Shown: piece after piece, positions 1 through 11,740 of the stretch
Numbering within the stretch: position 1 is the first letter of the stretch
Layout of the letters: every line of letters starts with the position of its first letter
Assembly: GCA_028095005.1 (NCBI GenBank)
Contig: CM051459.1
Span: forward strand, 254,868,229-254,932,228
Direction: 5' to 3'
DNA from: Rhynchospora pubera
Taxonomy: Eukaryota > Streptophyta > Magnoliopsida > Poales > Cyperaceae
Length of the DNA: 64,000 nucleotides
Translations under genes and position numbers: made by a program
Notes under the pieces: model-generated
Databases searched by the model: none
What the model was told of the DNA's origin: nothing
Seen by the model: only the letters and a program-made list of their open reading frames with translations

Positions 1-934
1 ATAAATTACTTAAGCTCCTTATCATAATTGTGATTACCAGTAAAAATTTCAAGAAGAGATCTTAAACCATCTGGGAGAATAAAAAATGACAAATCTCTTA
101 CAAGTGTACGAAACACCGTTATGAGATTTTCAGCTTATCCTCTCAACCATTTGGTCTGTAAGACCACCTTCTATCCAGTTTTATATATATACAATATATA
201 CGGAAAAACTAGTTTAGACTATAGGCTAGCTATCCATGAAAAGAAAACCACCAAGTTCAGTTCAAAAAGTTCGAGTTACATACTAAACAATCAACAAATT
301 CTGTACTGGAACAGACTGTCGATCGAAATGTTTTAACCTAGTTGAAGGTCCAAACTTCCACGAAAAATTATGAAATTAATTTTCCTGGAATCCTAACTCA
401 AAAAAGAACAACTCCATTTAAACATAATTTTTAAAGGAGTTCTCAGTTGGTACAGTTTATTAGAACAATCGATTTGCTCAACAAACTGGATCTGACGAGA
501 TCTTCCTTTTCATACTTGAAAACCCACAAATTAATCCGAGTCATGCAACAATTTATACATGCTCAGAAAGAGCTTCAAGTCCTCTTTATTTATAGCCATA
601 GAACACTGGTACTTATATTCAAAATATAAATCTTTCAAGCCATTCAAACAGGACAGTACGAGCAGAAACTGGTTCTGCGCACTGTCGCCATTTTATTCAC
701 AATAAATCTATACTAATTCAGAAAAATGTGAATCTAACGCCAAAAGAATCACAATCAACAGATCTACAACGTTCATGTAGATGGAAAAAACTTCCAGAGA
801 ACTTATCAAAACGAAAAACGCGAAACAACACAGAAAATACCATTTCCAGACAGCAAACAAACGCATCATCTCTACTAATCCGTTAATTAGCCAATTTCTC
901 TTAATTAAGTGTCAAAATAGCTTAAGTACGATCA
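1..934 (-). mobile_element. Putative 5' internal (leader) region of a minus-strand Copia element
   Basis: This stretch follows directly after the LTR end and primer-binding site on the minus strand, so it sits where the untranslated leader and start of gag would be. No gag-like frame is visible on the minus strand, so the internal part is either a long leader or decayed. Plus-strand frames here (for example at 781-1164) have no recognisable domain. The element would continue beyond position 1. Confidence 0.4.
6..134 (-). other. Unassigned 42-codon open frame at the window edge
   Basis: On the minus strand a stop-bounded frame reads through 42 codons and ends in TAA at positions 8-6. It contains the stretch ILPDGLRSLLEIFTGNHNYD, which has a protein-like composition, but there is no in-frame Met and an in-frame stop lies just upstream. 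It could be the last exon of a gene, part of the internal region of the Copia element whose primer site lies at 935-950, or chance. I do not recognise it. Confidence 0.15.
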
Positions 935-950
935 TGTGCTCTGATACCAC
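935..950 (-). other. tRNA-iMet primer-binding site of a Copia element
   Basis: Read on the minus strand, the LTR end CCTAACA (to 951) is followed by GTGGTATCAGAGCAC. The core TGGTATCAGAGC is complementary to the 3' end of plant initiator methionine tRNA, the usual primer for plant Copia reverse transcription. This fixes the element's orientation as minus. Confidence 0.8.
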
Positions 951-2712
951 TGTTAGGAAATTGTCCAATTTTAATTTTGTGACTAATTACCCTTTAATTA
1001 ATCCAATTAAAACACAAGCAACAAAGGGATCTAGTACTTTAAGCAATAGACACAAAGAGAAAGAGGAGAAATCGATACCTCCCGCGAAATCGTATTCGCG
1101 GGGCTCGACCAAGGCATGGGAATCGATGGCGTGTCTTTTCCACCGTCTCCACCACGTCTCGTAACCGCCCTCGAGTCCACCAAGGAGGATTAATCACGTT
1201 CTACAAGGTACGTGCTAGCGTACCCAAAGAACAAGCCTAATCCCTATGGTTTTCTCTCTTGCATCAATCAACAACCTTGATTTTGTGGAGAGAAAATAGC
1301 TCAACACATGAGCAAAAGAGAGAAGGAGAGGGTGAAAGTGGCGGCCTCATGGGAGGAAATGAGAGGAGAGAGAAAGCTAGGTGGAGGCTCTCATAAGTGG
1401 TCCTTATATAGAGCACAAAACCTAATTGACCTCTTGCATAATTACAACTATGCCATCCCACCTACCACCATATTGGGCAGCCACGAAATGGACCTTTATG
1501 GGCCATTTAACCCCTTCATTTGGACCATTAATTCATATAATTGAGGTCCCTCAACTTTGCTCTTTAATTGGGCTATATATTTGCTATTTAAATAACGACC
1601 CAATTCATCAATATAACCATTTATATTAATAAGTGTTGAACTAAATTAATTATTAACTCATTAATAATTGTTTTAGGATTAGTTAATGCATTAATTTATT
1701 TCTATATGATCCATTGACTTAATTAATTATAACGGTTCGCAACGGTATATAATTAATTAATCAATCTTATCATATTTCCACAGAACTTACTGCTGTGGAT
1801 AAATAAATAATGCACTGTGTGATTAATGTCCTATTTGTGTGACCCATTGAGGATTTATGCTATGTTGGCCATGGAATTAAATCGTTATTTAATTCCAATA
1901 ATCATAAGTGGTATCTAGCAACACGTTATGATTCCCAATTCGCATAAATAGTGTACTGCTACAATATTTCAATCCTGCATAAGAGAATAATTATGTTTCT
2001 CTATTTTGATTCTTATGTCTCACGATATCATCGTATAATCCAAGATAGGAATGTGTCATTCTTGCAGATTATACGTTTCTTGATTTAGAGTTGATCGCTT
2101 AGTTGCGCGCATACGATCCAACTCCATCAAGGGGCCCAAACAGATATCGTCACTCACTAAGTGAATTAATGAGGGACATACGGTTTTCTTAATGATTAGC
2201 TTTTCCCCGAACAATTCAAGAGAACGTAAATCAAGTCCGTATAGCAGCCCTTAACGGGAATCAGCGGTAGACGAGATTTATAGAACCTATCCTCATGTGG
2301 AAAAGATAATCATCTCAAACTTAGAACCAAAATCATAACGAAATAAACAATGACACATAACACAATCCATATGTTTATTTCGTTGGGTCAAGTCCTGTAC
2401 TATGTTCCATAACATATACATATGCAATTAAGTTGGTAACTCTTTACCTATGATTTGTAGAACTTAATCATCACTTAACTTGCATACTAATCTTATATGA
2501 TAATTAATGTTCCTTGTTAATTATCAAGATTATGGACCGTTTAGATTTATTATTGTCATTCTAAAGAATGATCCACAGAGATCTACAATTCAGATCCTCA
2601 ACCTGAATGATCTGTCAATAATAAACCTAGGAACAGATGATAAAATATCATCCAAAACATAAACTAATATTTAAGTCATTAAATTATTGACTTCTAGGAC
2701 ATAACTCCAACA
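951..2712 (-). mobile_element. Copia LTR, copy A (minus strand)
   Basis: On the minus strand the segment starts TGTTGGAGTTATGTCC and ends CCTAACA, so it has the TG...CA ends of an LTR. A methionine primer site follows it and a polypurine tract (AAGTGGGAGA) precedes it at about 2714-2724. A TATA-like box lies inside (TATATAA, plus positions 1404-1410), consistent with the LTR promoter. Its first two thirds match copy B at 2957-4143 closely. Being next to both a PPT and a PBS, it looks like the shared middle LTR of a tandem or recombined element. Confidence 0.7.
1404..1410 (-). promoter_or_regulatory. TATA box inside the Copia LTR
   Basis: Minus-strand TATATAA lies about 450 bases before the LTR end, where the U3/R boundary of the LTR would be expected. 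The assignment rests only on the motif and its place in the LTR. Confidence 0.35.
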
Positions 2713-2956
2713 ATCTCCCACTTGGCCTAGAATCAATCAGTAGTGACTTCTAGCCAACGAAGAATTGAGAACAATGTCATATATCTACATATATACATGT
2801 CTCGGACCTCGAAAGAAAATAATACGCTTAAAGCTAGTTACTCATACGTCCATCACGTATGGATGCATAACTGCATCTTGTATACTGCTCAAGGTAGAGG
2901 TCATAACTAATATTTAAGTCATTAAATGATTGACTTCTAGGACATAACTCCAACAC
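2713..2956 (-). mobile_element. Copia internal remnant with polypurine tract
   Basis: Between the two LTR copies only about 240 bases remain. At the copy A side the minus strand reads CCAAGTGGGAGAT just before TGTTGGAG, a typical Copia polypurine tract next to a 3' LTR. At the other side, about 47 bases (2956 downwards) repeat the LTR start almost exactly and then diverge. Nearly all of gag-pol has been lost, probably by recombination or deletion. Confidence 0.6.
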
Positions 2957-4143
2957 TTTTATGGGCCACTATGTCATCTCCAATTGGTCCCTTAATTCTA
3001 TTAATTAAAGGCCCACTCAAAGCTATTTAATTTGGACATTTAATTTACCAATAAATTAAAGCCCAAATTACTTAACTAAATTAAGTGTGTTGTTTATAAA
3101 TAATTATTATTAAGACAATGCATTAATTTATTTTTATATGATCCATTTGACTTAATTAATTATAACGGTCCATAACGCTATTTAATTAATTAATCAACTT
3201 ATCATATTTTGCAATACTCATTATTGCAAATAAATAAATAATGCACGTATGATTAAATATCAATTTTGTGTGACCCTTTGAGGATTTATGCTATGTTGGA
3301 CATGGAATGAAATCGCTATTTAATTCCAATAATCATAAGCGTTTTCTAGCAACACGTTATGATTCCCAATTCGCATAAATAGTGTAGAGCTACAAAATTT
3401 CAATCCTGCATAAGAGAACAATTATGTTTCTCTATTTTGATTCTTATGTCACACGATATCATCGTATAATCCAAGATAGGAACGTGTCATTCTTGCAGAT
3501 TATACGTTTCTTGATCTAGAGATAATTGTATCAGTTGCTAGCAAACAATCTATCTCCATCAAGGGGCCCAAACAGATATCGTCACTCACTAAGTGAATTA
3601 ATGAGGGACATACGGTTTTCTTGATAATTATCTTTTCCCCGCACAATTCAAGAGTTCTTAAATCAAGTCCGTATAGCAGCCTTTATCAAGAATCAGCGGT
3701 AGACATGATTTATAGAATCCATCCTCATGTGGAAAAGATAATCATCTCAAACTTAGAACCAAAATCATAACGAAATAAATAATGACACGTAACACAATCC
3801 ATATATTTATTTCGTGGGGTCCAGTCATGTGCTATGTTCTATAACATATACATATGCAATTAAGTTGGTTACTCTTAACCTATGATTTATAGAACTTAAT
3901 CATCGCTTAACTTGCATACTAATCTTATTGATAATTAATGTCCTTTGTTAATTATCAAGATTATGGACTTTTAGATTTATCATTGTCATTTACCACTAAA
4001 TGAAAAACAGTGATCTATAATTCAGATCCTCAACCTGAATGAACTGTCAACGAATAAATCAAAGAACAAATGATCTGAAATCACCAATAACATAAACTAT
4101 AGAAGTAGCCTAATGAATTGGCTTCTAGGACATATCTCTAACA
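2957..4143 (-). mobile_element. Copia LTR, copy B, truncated
   Basis: On the minus strand it starts TGTTAGAGATATGTCC at 4143 and runs parallel to copy A, sharing long blocks such as the one around 'cgatatcatcgtataatcc' (3456-3474, like 2021-2039). It stops at the point matching about 1491 in copy A, so it lacks the last ~540 bases including the promoter and PBS side. Copies A and B differ by scattered substitutions and small indels, so this is not a freshly inserted pair. Confidence 0.65.
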
Positions 4144-4668
4144 TTTCGTTGTTGTAAGTGTTTACTTTATTAGATATAAATGTTCACATTTTTATTGTAA
4201 TTGTTTACTATGTTATAAGTGTTCGCTGTGTTCAGTATATATTTTTTTTTACCCAAATATTCTGTTTATTTAAGATAAATGTCCAGTTAGTTGCAACAAA
4301 AAATATAAGTTTTATAAGAAAAAAAATACTATTATTAAACCAAGCGAAGGGGTCACGAATCGGAAAAAAACCACATGAAAAAATTAGAAGGGGCCATGAA
4401 CCGATCCGATTCACATTAATTTTTTTCTGACTTTGCCCTTGGCGTGCCTCTCTCCAAGGCTGACGCGACTGATGCACGGCTCTATATAATAAAACCATAG
4501 TTGACACATTTAATTGAACACTTCTTTTTATTAAACTAAACACATTTGATTATTAAACTGAACATTTGTAACATACAACAGCGATGAGGCGAATGGTTTT
4601 TTAGCAATGACACTTATCATTCTTGTATACTCTGAAACCTCCCCTATTTTTCTCCAAACCCTAGCTGC
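4144..4668. other. Non-genic flank with 'gttca'-type repeats
   Basis: No gene is visible. Words such as tgttcac, tgttcagt and atgtccagttagttgc (4158-4300), then aattgaacac and aactgaacat (4500-4570), recur. The first set is the reverse complement of the word family that builds the minisatellite at 6600-7012. These repeats therefore bracket the stretch between them, as subterminal repeats of one large element might. Confidence 0.35.
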
Positions 4669-4818
4669 ATGGTCTCTCACGTCGATCCAGTCACCTCTGA
4701 GTCCTTTCGCGTCGCTCTAGATGATCGGCGAAATGAGCACAACAATGACAACTCGCCGGACTTGGTGTGCCAACTGGACTGCATCCAAGGCATGGTCGAT
4801 GTTCTCTCTTTCATTTGA
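4669..4818 (+). pseudogene. RAD1: Fragment resembling the first exon of RAD1 (9-1-1 checkpoint clamp)
   Basis: A 49-codon frame begins with ATG and contains NSPDLVCQLDCIQGMVD, which I recognise as close to the N-terminus of plant RAD1, a PCNA-like subunit of the 9-1-1 DNA-damage clamp in the nucleus. In the family the next residues are a basic tract of the type RWKRHQ; here the frame goes on LSFI and stops. I found no second RAD1 exon downstream. It is therefore a lone exon copy, perhaps captured by the surrounding repeat-bounded element. The match is from memory and should be confirmed by a protein search. Confidence 0.45.
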
Positions 4819-5533
4819 CAACCTGTCTTGACCCAATTTCTATTGTTGGTAATTTTAATTTTTGTTTTAAGTTCTTCTAATCTGTGCTTTGTCGCTCGGA
4901 TTTGTTTTGTAGATTCGTTTTGGAATGTTTGAAGTTGTATTGATTTTTCGTTAAATTTGAATTGATGTTATGGATATGCTTATTTGCTCTCCTTTGGATT
5001 TAGTATTGAAAAAGTATTAGATCTTAATTTATTATGTGGTACTAGATTAGGTATATACCAGGAATTTTGGTACCAAAAATGTCAATTCCAATTTACATAT
5101 GGTGTACTGTCATTGTAATCTTTTTTTTCATGTAACTGGATGCTTTAGATTTAATAAGCAAGGTAATCTGCCTAATTCACCTTATAAGATCTGTCATCTC
5201 ATTTATAATTGTTTGTTTTTTTTACAACTTTCACATGGCCTGAAAGGTTTAAGTATTATTGTGCACGTTGACATTTAGTATTTGTTTACATTCAATTTTA
5301 ACAGGTTTGTGCAGGATTGATGTCATGGTTGGTATCGTCATGGATGTTATCCTTTGAAGTTACATTTGATATGTTGAATTGTTAAACTGTATTTGTGTGT
5401 AAAAAGTTTTGTATTTTGGTTTGTTATCTTATTATTATGATTTATGTATGTTTGAAGTTAACAAATGTTATTTGAATATCAAGCTTTAGTATGAACAAAT
5501 GTAATTTGTAGGTTAATGTTTTCATATTTTAAT
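4819..5533. other. No gene visible
   Basis: AT-rich sequence downstream of the RAD1-like exon. It looks like intron or degraded DNA; I see no coding exon, structural RNA or clear transposon end here. Confidence 0.4.
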
Positions 5534-6539
5534 AGAGCTGTTTGGATGGAGTGGAATATGCGCTCTTCCATGAAGAGCCTTCTTCCAGGAAGAAGGAGCC
5601 TGTTTGGGAAGAAGGGGCTCTTCCAAGAATTTCATCTTCCAACAAATTGTTGGAAGAACGGATGGGAAGAAGCTTTTGAATAAAATACTATTTTCTTTGA
5701 ATCTTGTGTGTGTGAGAGAGAAACATTTAACAACATTAAAATATATTTAGCCAGTCACTTATTTTACGTGGATTTGGGAATTTTTTTTTTAAACATATTT
5801 TCTTATTTTACATGTTTCTTTTTAATTCATTTATACATATTTTTAGGTAATTTCTATTTTAGCTGTACTTTTAATGGTATTTTCTATTTTAAATGTTCTT
5901 TTTTTTTAAATCTCTATTTTAGGTAGTCAGTTCAAAGATATAATAATATTAGAAAATTAATTATTTTTTAAATTTTATTAGAACAATATTATTAATTCTT
6001 TTATTATTATTATTATTGATTTTATTATTCAGATTATTAATATTAAATAATAATTATTATATAACAATATTATATCAAATTATTATAACAATAATATTAC
6101 AATATTATTATAATATTATAACATTATATTATTATAATATTTTTTTACTTTTTATTATTTATTTTATTATTCAGATTATTAATATTAAATAATAATTATT
6201 ATATAACAATATTATATCACATTATATAATAATTCCTTTATTATATTAATTACTTTATATAATTACTTTATTTTTATTAATTATTTTTTTAGTATTAGAT
6301 AATAATTACTTTATTTTATAATATCAATAAAAAACAAATGAATAAATTACAAATAGAAACAAAAGACAAATGATTATTTTAATTCATATCTTCTATTATT
6401 CTTCTCAACTCACCATCTAAACAACATTTCTTCTTCCAGGAATAACACTCTTCTCACTATTTTCGGAATAACACTCTTTTTTATTTTTCTTCTCGGAATC
6501 CTTCTTTCTTCCTTATTCCTAGCTCATCCAAACACACCC
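5534..6539. mobile_element. Harbinger/Tourist-like non-autonomous element (about 1 kb)
   Basis: The left end reads AGAGCTGTTTGGATGG and the reverse complement of the right end reads GGGTGTGTTTGGATGA, so the ends are imperfect inverted repeats built on 'TGTTTGGATG', a common PIF/Harbinger-type terminus. A 3-base AAT flanks both sides (5531-5533, 6540-6542). The interior is extremely AT-rich, with 'attattat' runs at about 5940-6350, and codes for nothing recognisable. Confidence 0.55.
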
Positions 6540-6599
6540 AATATGAAAAAATGGTATGTTTGGTATCATAAATCGTTTGTTGTTAAAACGTCATGTTTC

Positions 6600-7012
6600 G
6601 AAGGCATCTAACTGAACACATGTTTCATTATGATTCATCTCTTGAGGTGTTTAACTGAACATAAAAAACTAAAAATCCAAAGTATGGACGCATCTAAGTA
6701 AACACATATACACTTTTAATTTATCCCTTAACATGTTAAACTGAGCACAAAAACTCCAAAATCAAATTTATGTTGCAACTAACTGAATACATAAATGCTT
6801 TAAATTCATCCCTTAACGTGTTTAATTGAACACAAAATTACGAAAATTCAATTTTGAGATGCAACTAATTGAACACATAATTCATGTAATTAATCCCTTG
6901 AGATATTGAACAGAACATAACAACCTAAAACTTCATATTATCACTACATCTAATTGAACACATAATTAGTTTAACTCATCTCTTGATACATGCATCTAAC
7001 TAAACATAAACA
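6600..7012. repeat. Degenerate minisatellite, period about 85-90 bases
   Basis: A unit with 'catctaactgaacacat', then 'ttcatcccttgag', then 'gtttaactgaacacaaaa' recurs about four to five times with heavy divergence. The words match, in inverted orientation, sequence at 4158-4300. Such inverted subterminal repeats are typical of some Mutator-like or other DNA transposons, but I cannot define the ends. Confidence 0.5.
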
Positions 7013-7220
7013 TTCGTCCATTTGACGACGTCAGCACGCAAAAAAAAAAATTAGGAAAAAAAATTTGAACAAAATTTTTTTTTTGAAAAATTTTGATGAC
7101 ATCATTGCGCGAAAATGATGACGTCAGCGAGCGAAAAATCAGGACTTGGACTCCCAGAAAGTCCATTTTGTTGTCTCTAGTGATGGTGGATGTTTTGAAT
7201 GCTATTTTATTGGATGGTGC

Positions 7221-10200
7221 TGTAACATCCTAGAATTATCAAACGTAGTACAATCGAATTAATTACGAAAATTTTAAAAGTATTACTAAGGTAAATACAA
7301 TTTTATAACTAATAATCCTAAAAAGATTAAATGAATAATTATAGAGAAACTTATTCGAAATCGAAATCTTCTAATTTTTGTAGTATTCACAATTAACGTA
7401 CATGATTCTAGCAAAATCAATGCTTGAGTATACAAAAATTTACAATCAAAACAACAAAAATTCTAATAGAAATAATAATAAATATCAATTTATATGAGTT
7501 GCAGCATCCTTAGTTATAAAATCGCTGCCACAGAGGATTCCAGGAATGAAATTTTGGTAAAAATGGTCAATTTCACCGTGTCACCATCTCCTTCGTCTCT
7601 CTCGTTTTCCTTTCTTTTTCCGCTCCGTCCGATTTTTTTTCTCTCGTCTCTCTTCTTCTCCGACGAGAAAAATTCTCGAAAATTTCGAGAAGGATGGGCT
7701 ATGACCAGCCAATCCCGTCGTGCCACCCAATCCCCATTGGCTGGCCTTCCTTGTTCTTATCCACACGGATGGGTTGAGCGTTGAACTATTGACCAACTGT
7801 AAGATTCGAGAGGGGGAAAATCTTCATCGTTGGCCTTCTCCCTCTTCTCTCTTCTCCGCACTACCTATAAATGCCCTGTTTGCAGGGAATGTCGGTTTGG
7901 GCGAATTAGAGTTTCACTAAGAAATAAAAGGGGAAAGTAGAGAAGGAGAGGGAGAGGACCATCACTGAAGATCCAAGGTATATCCATCTCCTTGTGTTGT
8001 GATTGATTTGATTAAGTTTGATCTTTCGATTTGTTGGCTGAAATTGGGGGAAAATTCAAAACTTGAATTTCTGACTTGTGCATATGACTATACCTTGTTT
8101 TGGGTGCTATGTTGATCTCTGGTAGGCTTGTCCTGGTCTGATGCACTTGTGTTCTGTTATGGACCTACTTGAGCCAAATTGATTGAAATTTTGAGTTGTT
8201 TTACTGGTTGGTCATTAATGGAGACCTAAGTGAGCTTGGCGACTGGGTTTTAGGCTTGGTACCAGCCTTTGGTACCTCTGTTGTACCTTGGTACCTTTCT
8301 GGTACGTCGTGTTACGAGCCAGGGACTGATTTGTAAGGAAAAAAGGGCTTGTTTGTAAATTTCTAGGGCCCTATTTGTAAGAAAAAGGAATGGACTGTAA
8401 ATTATTTTCATTCAGGGGCCCCTGGGAATATTTGTTGCGATAGCGGGTCAGATCCTGACCCCTTCTATCGGATCCGTGCAGACCCGTTACGATTGGCTCA
8501 GGTCAACTGGGTCAGGTTGACCTGGCTCAGTAAGTTTGTTTTTTTTTGGGCCGGCTTTATCTGGGCCGAATTTTTCTGGGCCGAAAAGAAAGAAAAAGAA
8601 AAAGAATTGGGCTGAACCCAATTTTCGAACGTGAGCTGACATTTATGAAATTTAAAAGATAATTATAAAACTTAATCTTTGATTAAGTTAGATTAAATGT
8701 GTGCTTAATAAATAATTAATTAAAGGAGAGGCCATTAGAAATAATTGGGTATTCCTTCAGTTAAGCGGGATTCGATTTTCGGGAGATGATGAGAATAGTC
8801 CGAGTGAGTCAAGAACAGATACAATGACACAAATCACCGACTTTCTGATCCCAAACAATTAATTAATCAGAATTTCAGTTTTAATTTGTGTTTTCTAAGT
8901 TTTGTAATTTAAATTTGATCTTTATTTTATTAATTTCTATTTCTTATTTATTCAATATTTAATGATATGTTTTATATAAAATTAATTTAACTAAGTACTA
9001 AATGAAAAGAAATCTCAACTATGACAAATTGATCTATCAAATTTTATATTAATCATTAAGCGAATAAATTAAGAAAAATGATACTGATAATAATAATAAC
9101 AAATTAAGCTAAATAATTTATAAGTTAATAAAGATTAAATAACTTAAAGAGAAATATTATAATAACAATAAAATAAAGAAAATATTAGTTATATAAAATA
9201 AGGCTAAGATTTATTAAAAACACAAGCAATTACTAATTAAGAATCAAATAGTGTAACATTATCCAATAAATAAATGAGTACCTTAACTTCCAACAAATTG
9301 TATAATGAAAATAAGTACAAACTTTTAATAAATGGAAAGTTAAAACCAATTATTATTAATAAGATAAGATACTTAGTAATGTATTTTAAAACAAAATCCT
9401 CTTAATGAATAATCTGAACCTAAATTATCCAAATCTCAACCAGTCTGGTTAAGTCAGGCCATAAGTATGGTAACCCAAGAACCGCGTAGGAATAGATTAT
9501 TTAGGTTTACCTTACATATTATATACATGTTAAATAGTCCGTAAGGCAATCACCTGTTTTATTAGGGAAACCATGCTACGATTATCAAGCCTAAGAGCTA
9601 GCAAACATGATAATTCAAGATAGGATGATTGCCAAGCACTTGAATCGCCATAGGATACAGAGCAACTAAACTTAAGCTTTCTACTATCCAAGTGCGAACG
9701 TTGAATTTTTGCTAAAGTTTAAGTGACTATTAATCTATGTTTGGAATGACTATTATTCATGTGGTTATGTGCTTTGCTAAAGTAAATAAATTTTTACTCA
9801 TGTGCATATCGGGAATTCGTTTGTCTGCATGACCGTATTCAAGAATTTTTAAATGATAGTGCCCAATTATTGATAAAACTGCATTTTGAAAGGCATGTTC
9901 TCCGTTTTGAGAAATTTGAAAAGTAACAGTCAGATATTTGGAGATGCCGTTGCTATTGATAAATCTGACTGAAAGGAATGAAATGATGTGAATGAATAAC
10001 TGGGATATGATATGATGTGCTTGATATTTATGATTTGTTATATTGCATCACTCTCAGGAGTAGGTTGGCCCTCGGTTTCGGCCCGTTCAATAGCGCTATG
10101 TGGATTTGGAATTCCCTCTGCCTGCCCGGGGTTAGGGACTCGTCCCTCTACCTGCCCTGGGTTAGGGAAAGGCCTCCTCTACTTGCCCAACTGGTTGGGT

Positions 10201-10890
10201 TAGGAGGCATGAGTGATTATTATTATGGAATGAAGTGAATGATTTGTGATTTGCCCAGACATATGTTATGCTCAATTCTGCCATGCTCGGACCCCTAACA
10301 CGCTCAGTTTTCTATCATATCCAGACATGTGTTGTCTGCGATGAGATTCGTGCCATGTGTTCAGTTTCGACATGTATATGACTTCTGTCATAGTCAGATT
10401 TTGTTATTTTGTCTAATTTTGATTTCAGACGTATACTAGATAACATGTGTTTAAAAGAAGGTTTGAAATTGGTTTTATTTAAATTAAAACATGCATGCTT
10501 TGTTTTATATTAAATGCAGATAATGTTTTACTGTATTGTTTAATAAATAAATTATTTATTTACGGGTTTTATTTCTAGAACTTGGATTTTAGCTTAAATT
10601 CACGTACTGAAACTAAAACTCGCACTGAGAATTAAATTCTCATTCCATACTTTTTGTATGTTTTCCACAATGGATGTAGGTTCCAGGTTGCAGAGACGGG
10701 CTCGATCAAGTCAAGCAAAGTTAGGCCAAATTATCTCGCCATGATGACTCAATGAGTCATAGAAGACAACATGGTAATTCATGGTGAGCTGGAACTTAAA
10801 CCTTATAAATTGTAGGAAAACGCCTTGCAAGTACACAGAAGTTGTGTATTCGTGGCGGGAAACTGCCCTACCCCTGTGCGGGATGTGATA
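7221..10890 (+). mobile_element. Large solo LTR (Gypsy-like)
   Basis: The segment begins TGTAACATCC and ends GGATGTGATA; the two ends are inverted repeats matching at 8 of 10 bases. It is flanked on both sides by the same five bases GGTGC (7216-7220 and 10891-10895), the target duplication expected of an LTR retrotransposon. No primer site or polypurine tract is next to the ends and no reverse transcriptase frame lies inside, so it is a solo LTR left by recombination. The type of start and end fits plant Ty3/Gypsy LTRs. At 3.67 kb it is long, and it may contain nested insertions. Confidence 0.75.
7866..7872 (+). promoter_or_regulatory. Putative TATA box in the solo LTR
   Basis: TATAAAT occurs where the LTR changes from a GC-richer stretch (7570-7860) to a transcript-like leader. 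It would be the retroelement promoter. This is motif-only evidence, with orientation inferred from the LTR start. Confidence 0.3.
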
Positions 10891-10924
10891 GGTGCATATC
10901 ACACCCGTTTATTATTTATTTAAA

Positions 10925-11740
10925 AAACGTCAATATATTTAAACGAAGTTCCTTGGGTTGGTAGATTAGGGATGGGTGTTGCATTTATGATTCGTTGTTG
11001 TCACATTGTCCCCATACTAGGAGTTTTGCTATGGTGAGTTGCGACTCACCAAGGGTCTGTAAGTCGCGCTCAAATTTTTTAGATTTGGTTCAAAATGATC
11101 GATCCAAATCATCTAATATCGTTTCCCTATTAAAATCTCTATGCATACCAAATTTTATATTTTTTCAAAATTTTTAAGTATTTTTTTTAATTTTAAAAAA
11201 TTGTTAATCTAAATAGTAATTATTCAAAAACAACCGTTTTTAAAAATCTGAAAAAATACTTAAAAATTTTAAAAAAATATAAAATTTGATCTGCATGGAG
11301 ATTTCAATAGGAAAATCGTATTGAATGGTTCGAATCGGTCATTTTGAGCCAGATCTAAGAATGCCGGAGTGCGACTAACGTACGCAACTCACCATAGCAA
11401 AGCTCCCTATACGAGTTACTGTTTTCTTATGATTGCCTATAATTCACCAAAATATGTGCACCTTGCGTGGACCTATAGCAGCCACTCATAGTAACATATT
11501 TCAGGTACGCGAAACAAACACCGGCCTCCACACTCTTCTTCAATTTTTCACTCCAATATTAACGGTAAACAAATTTCCTTTAGAAAAATCCAAACTAAAT
11601 CCGTATGACCATATAGAAGAAGAATATTCTCTGAATAGCGGGGTCCATATATTACATCGGCTTAAGAACTGTGAACCGAGTCCAAGCAAGTTCCTTTAAA
11701 TTAGGCAAGCCTAGGGTTCCTTTTATTTTTTTTCCGAAAA
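10925..11740 (+). repeat. Copy of the region upstream of the second IFRD gene
   Basis: From 'aaaaacgtcaatat' through 'aaattaggcaagcctagggtt' this stretch runs parallel to 25985-26445, which lies just upstream of the IFRD start codon at 26765. Shared blocks include 'tgcgtggacctatag', 'ggtacgcgaaacaaacac' and 'cactccaatattaacgg'. Here it is interrupted by the MITE at 11018-11409. A second copy lies in the next tandem unit. So a promoter or 5' leader fragment of the IFRD locus has been duplicated about 15 kb away. Confidence 0.7.

Noticed and set aside
781..1164. 127-codon plus-strand frame
   Set aside because: It runs antisense across the Copia primer site and LTR end and shows no domain.
7494..7920. 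Frames of 66-96 codons near the start of the solo LTR
   Set aside because: They lie in the GC-richer leader part of the LTR, overlap one another on both strands and have no recognisable domain.
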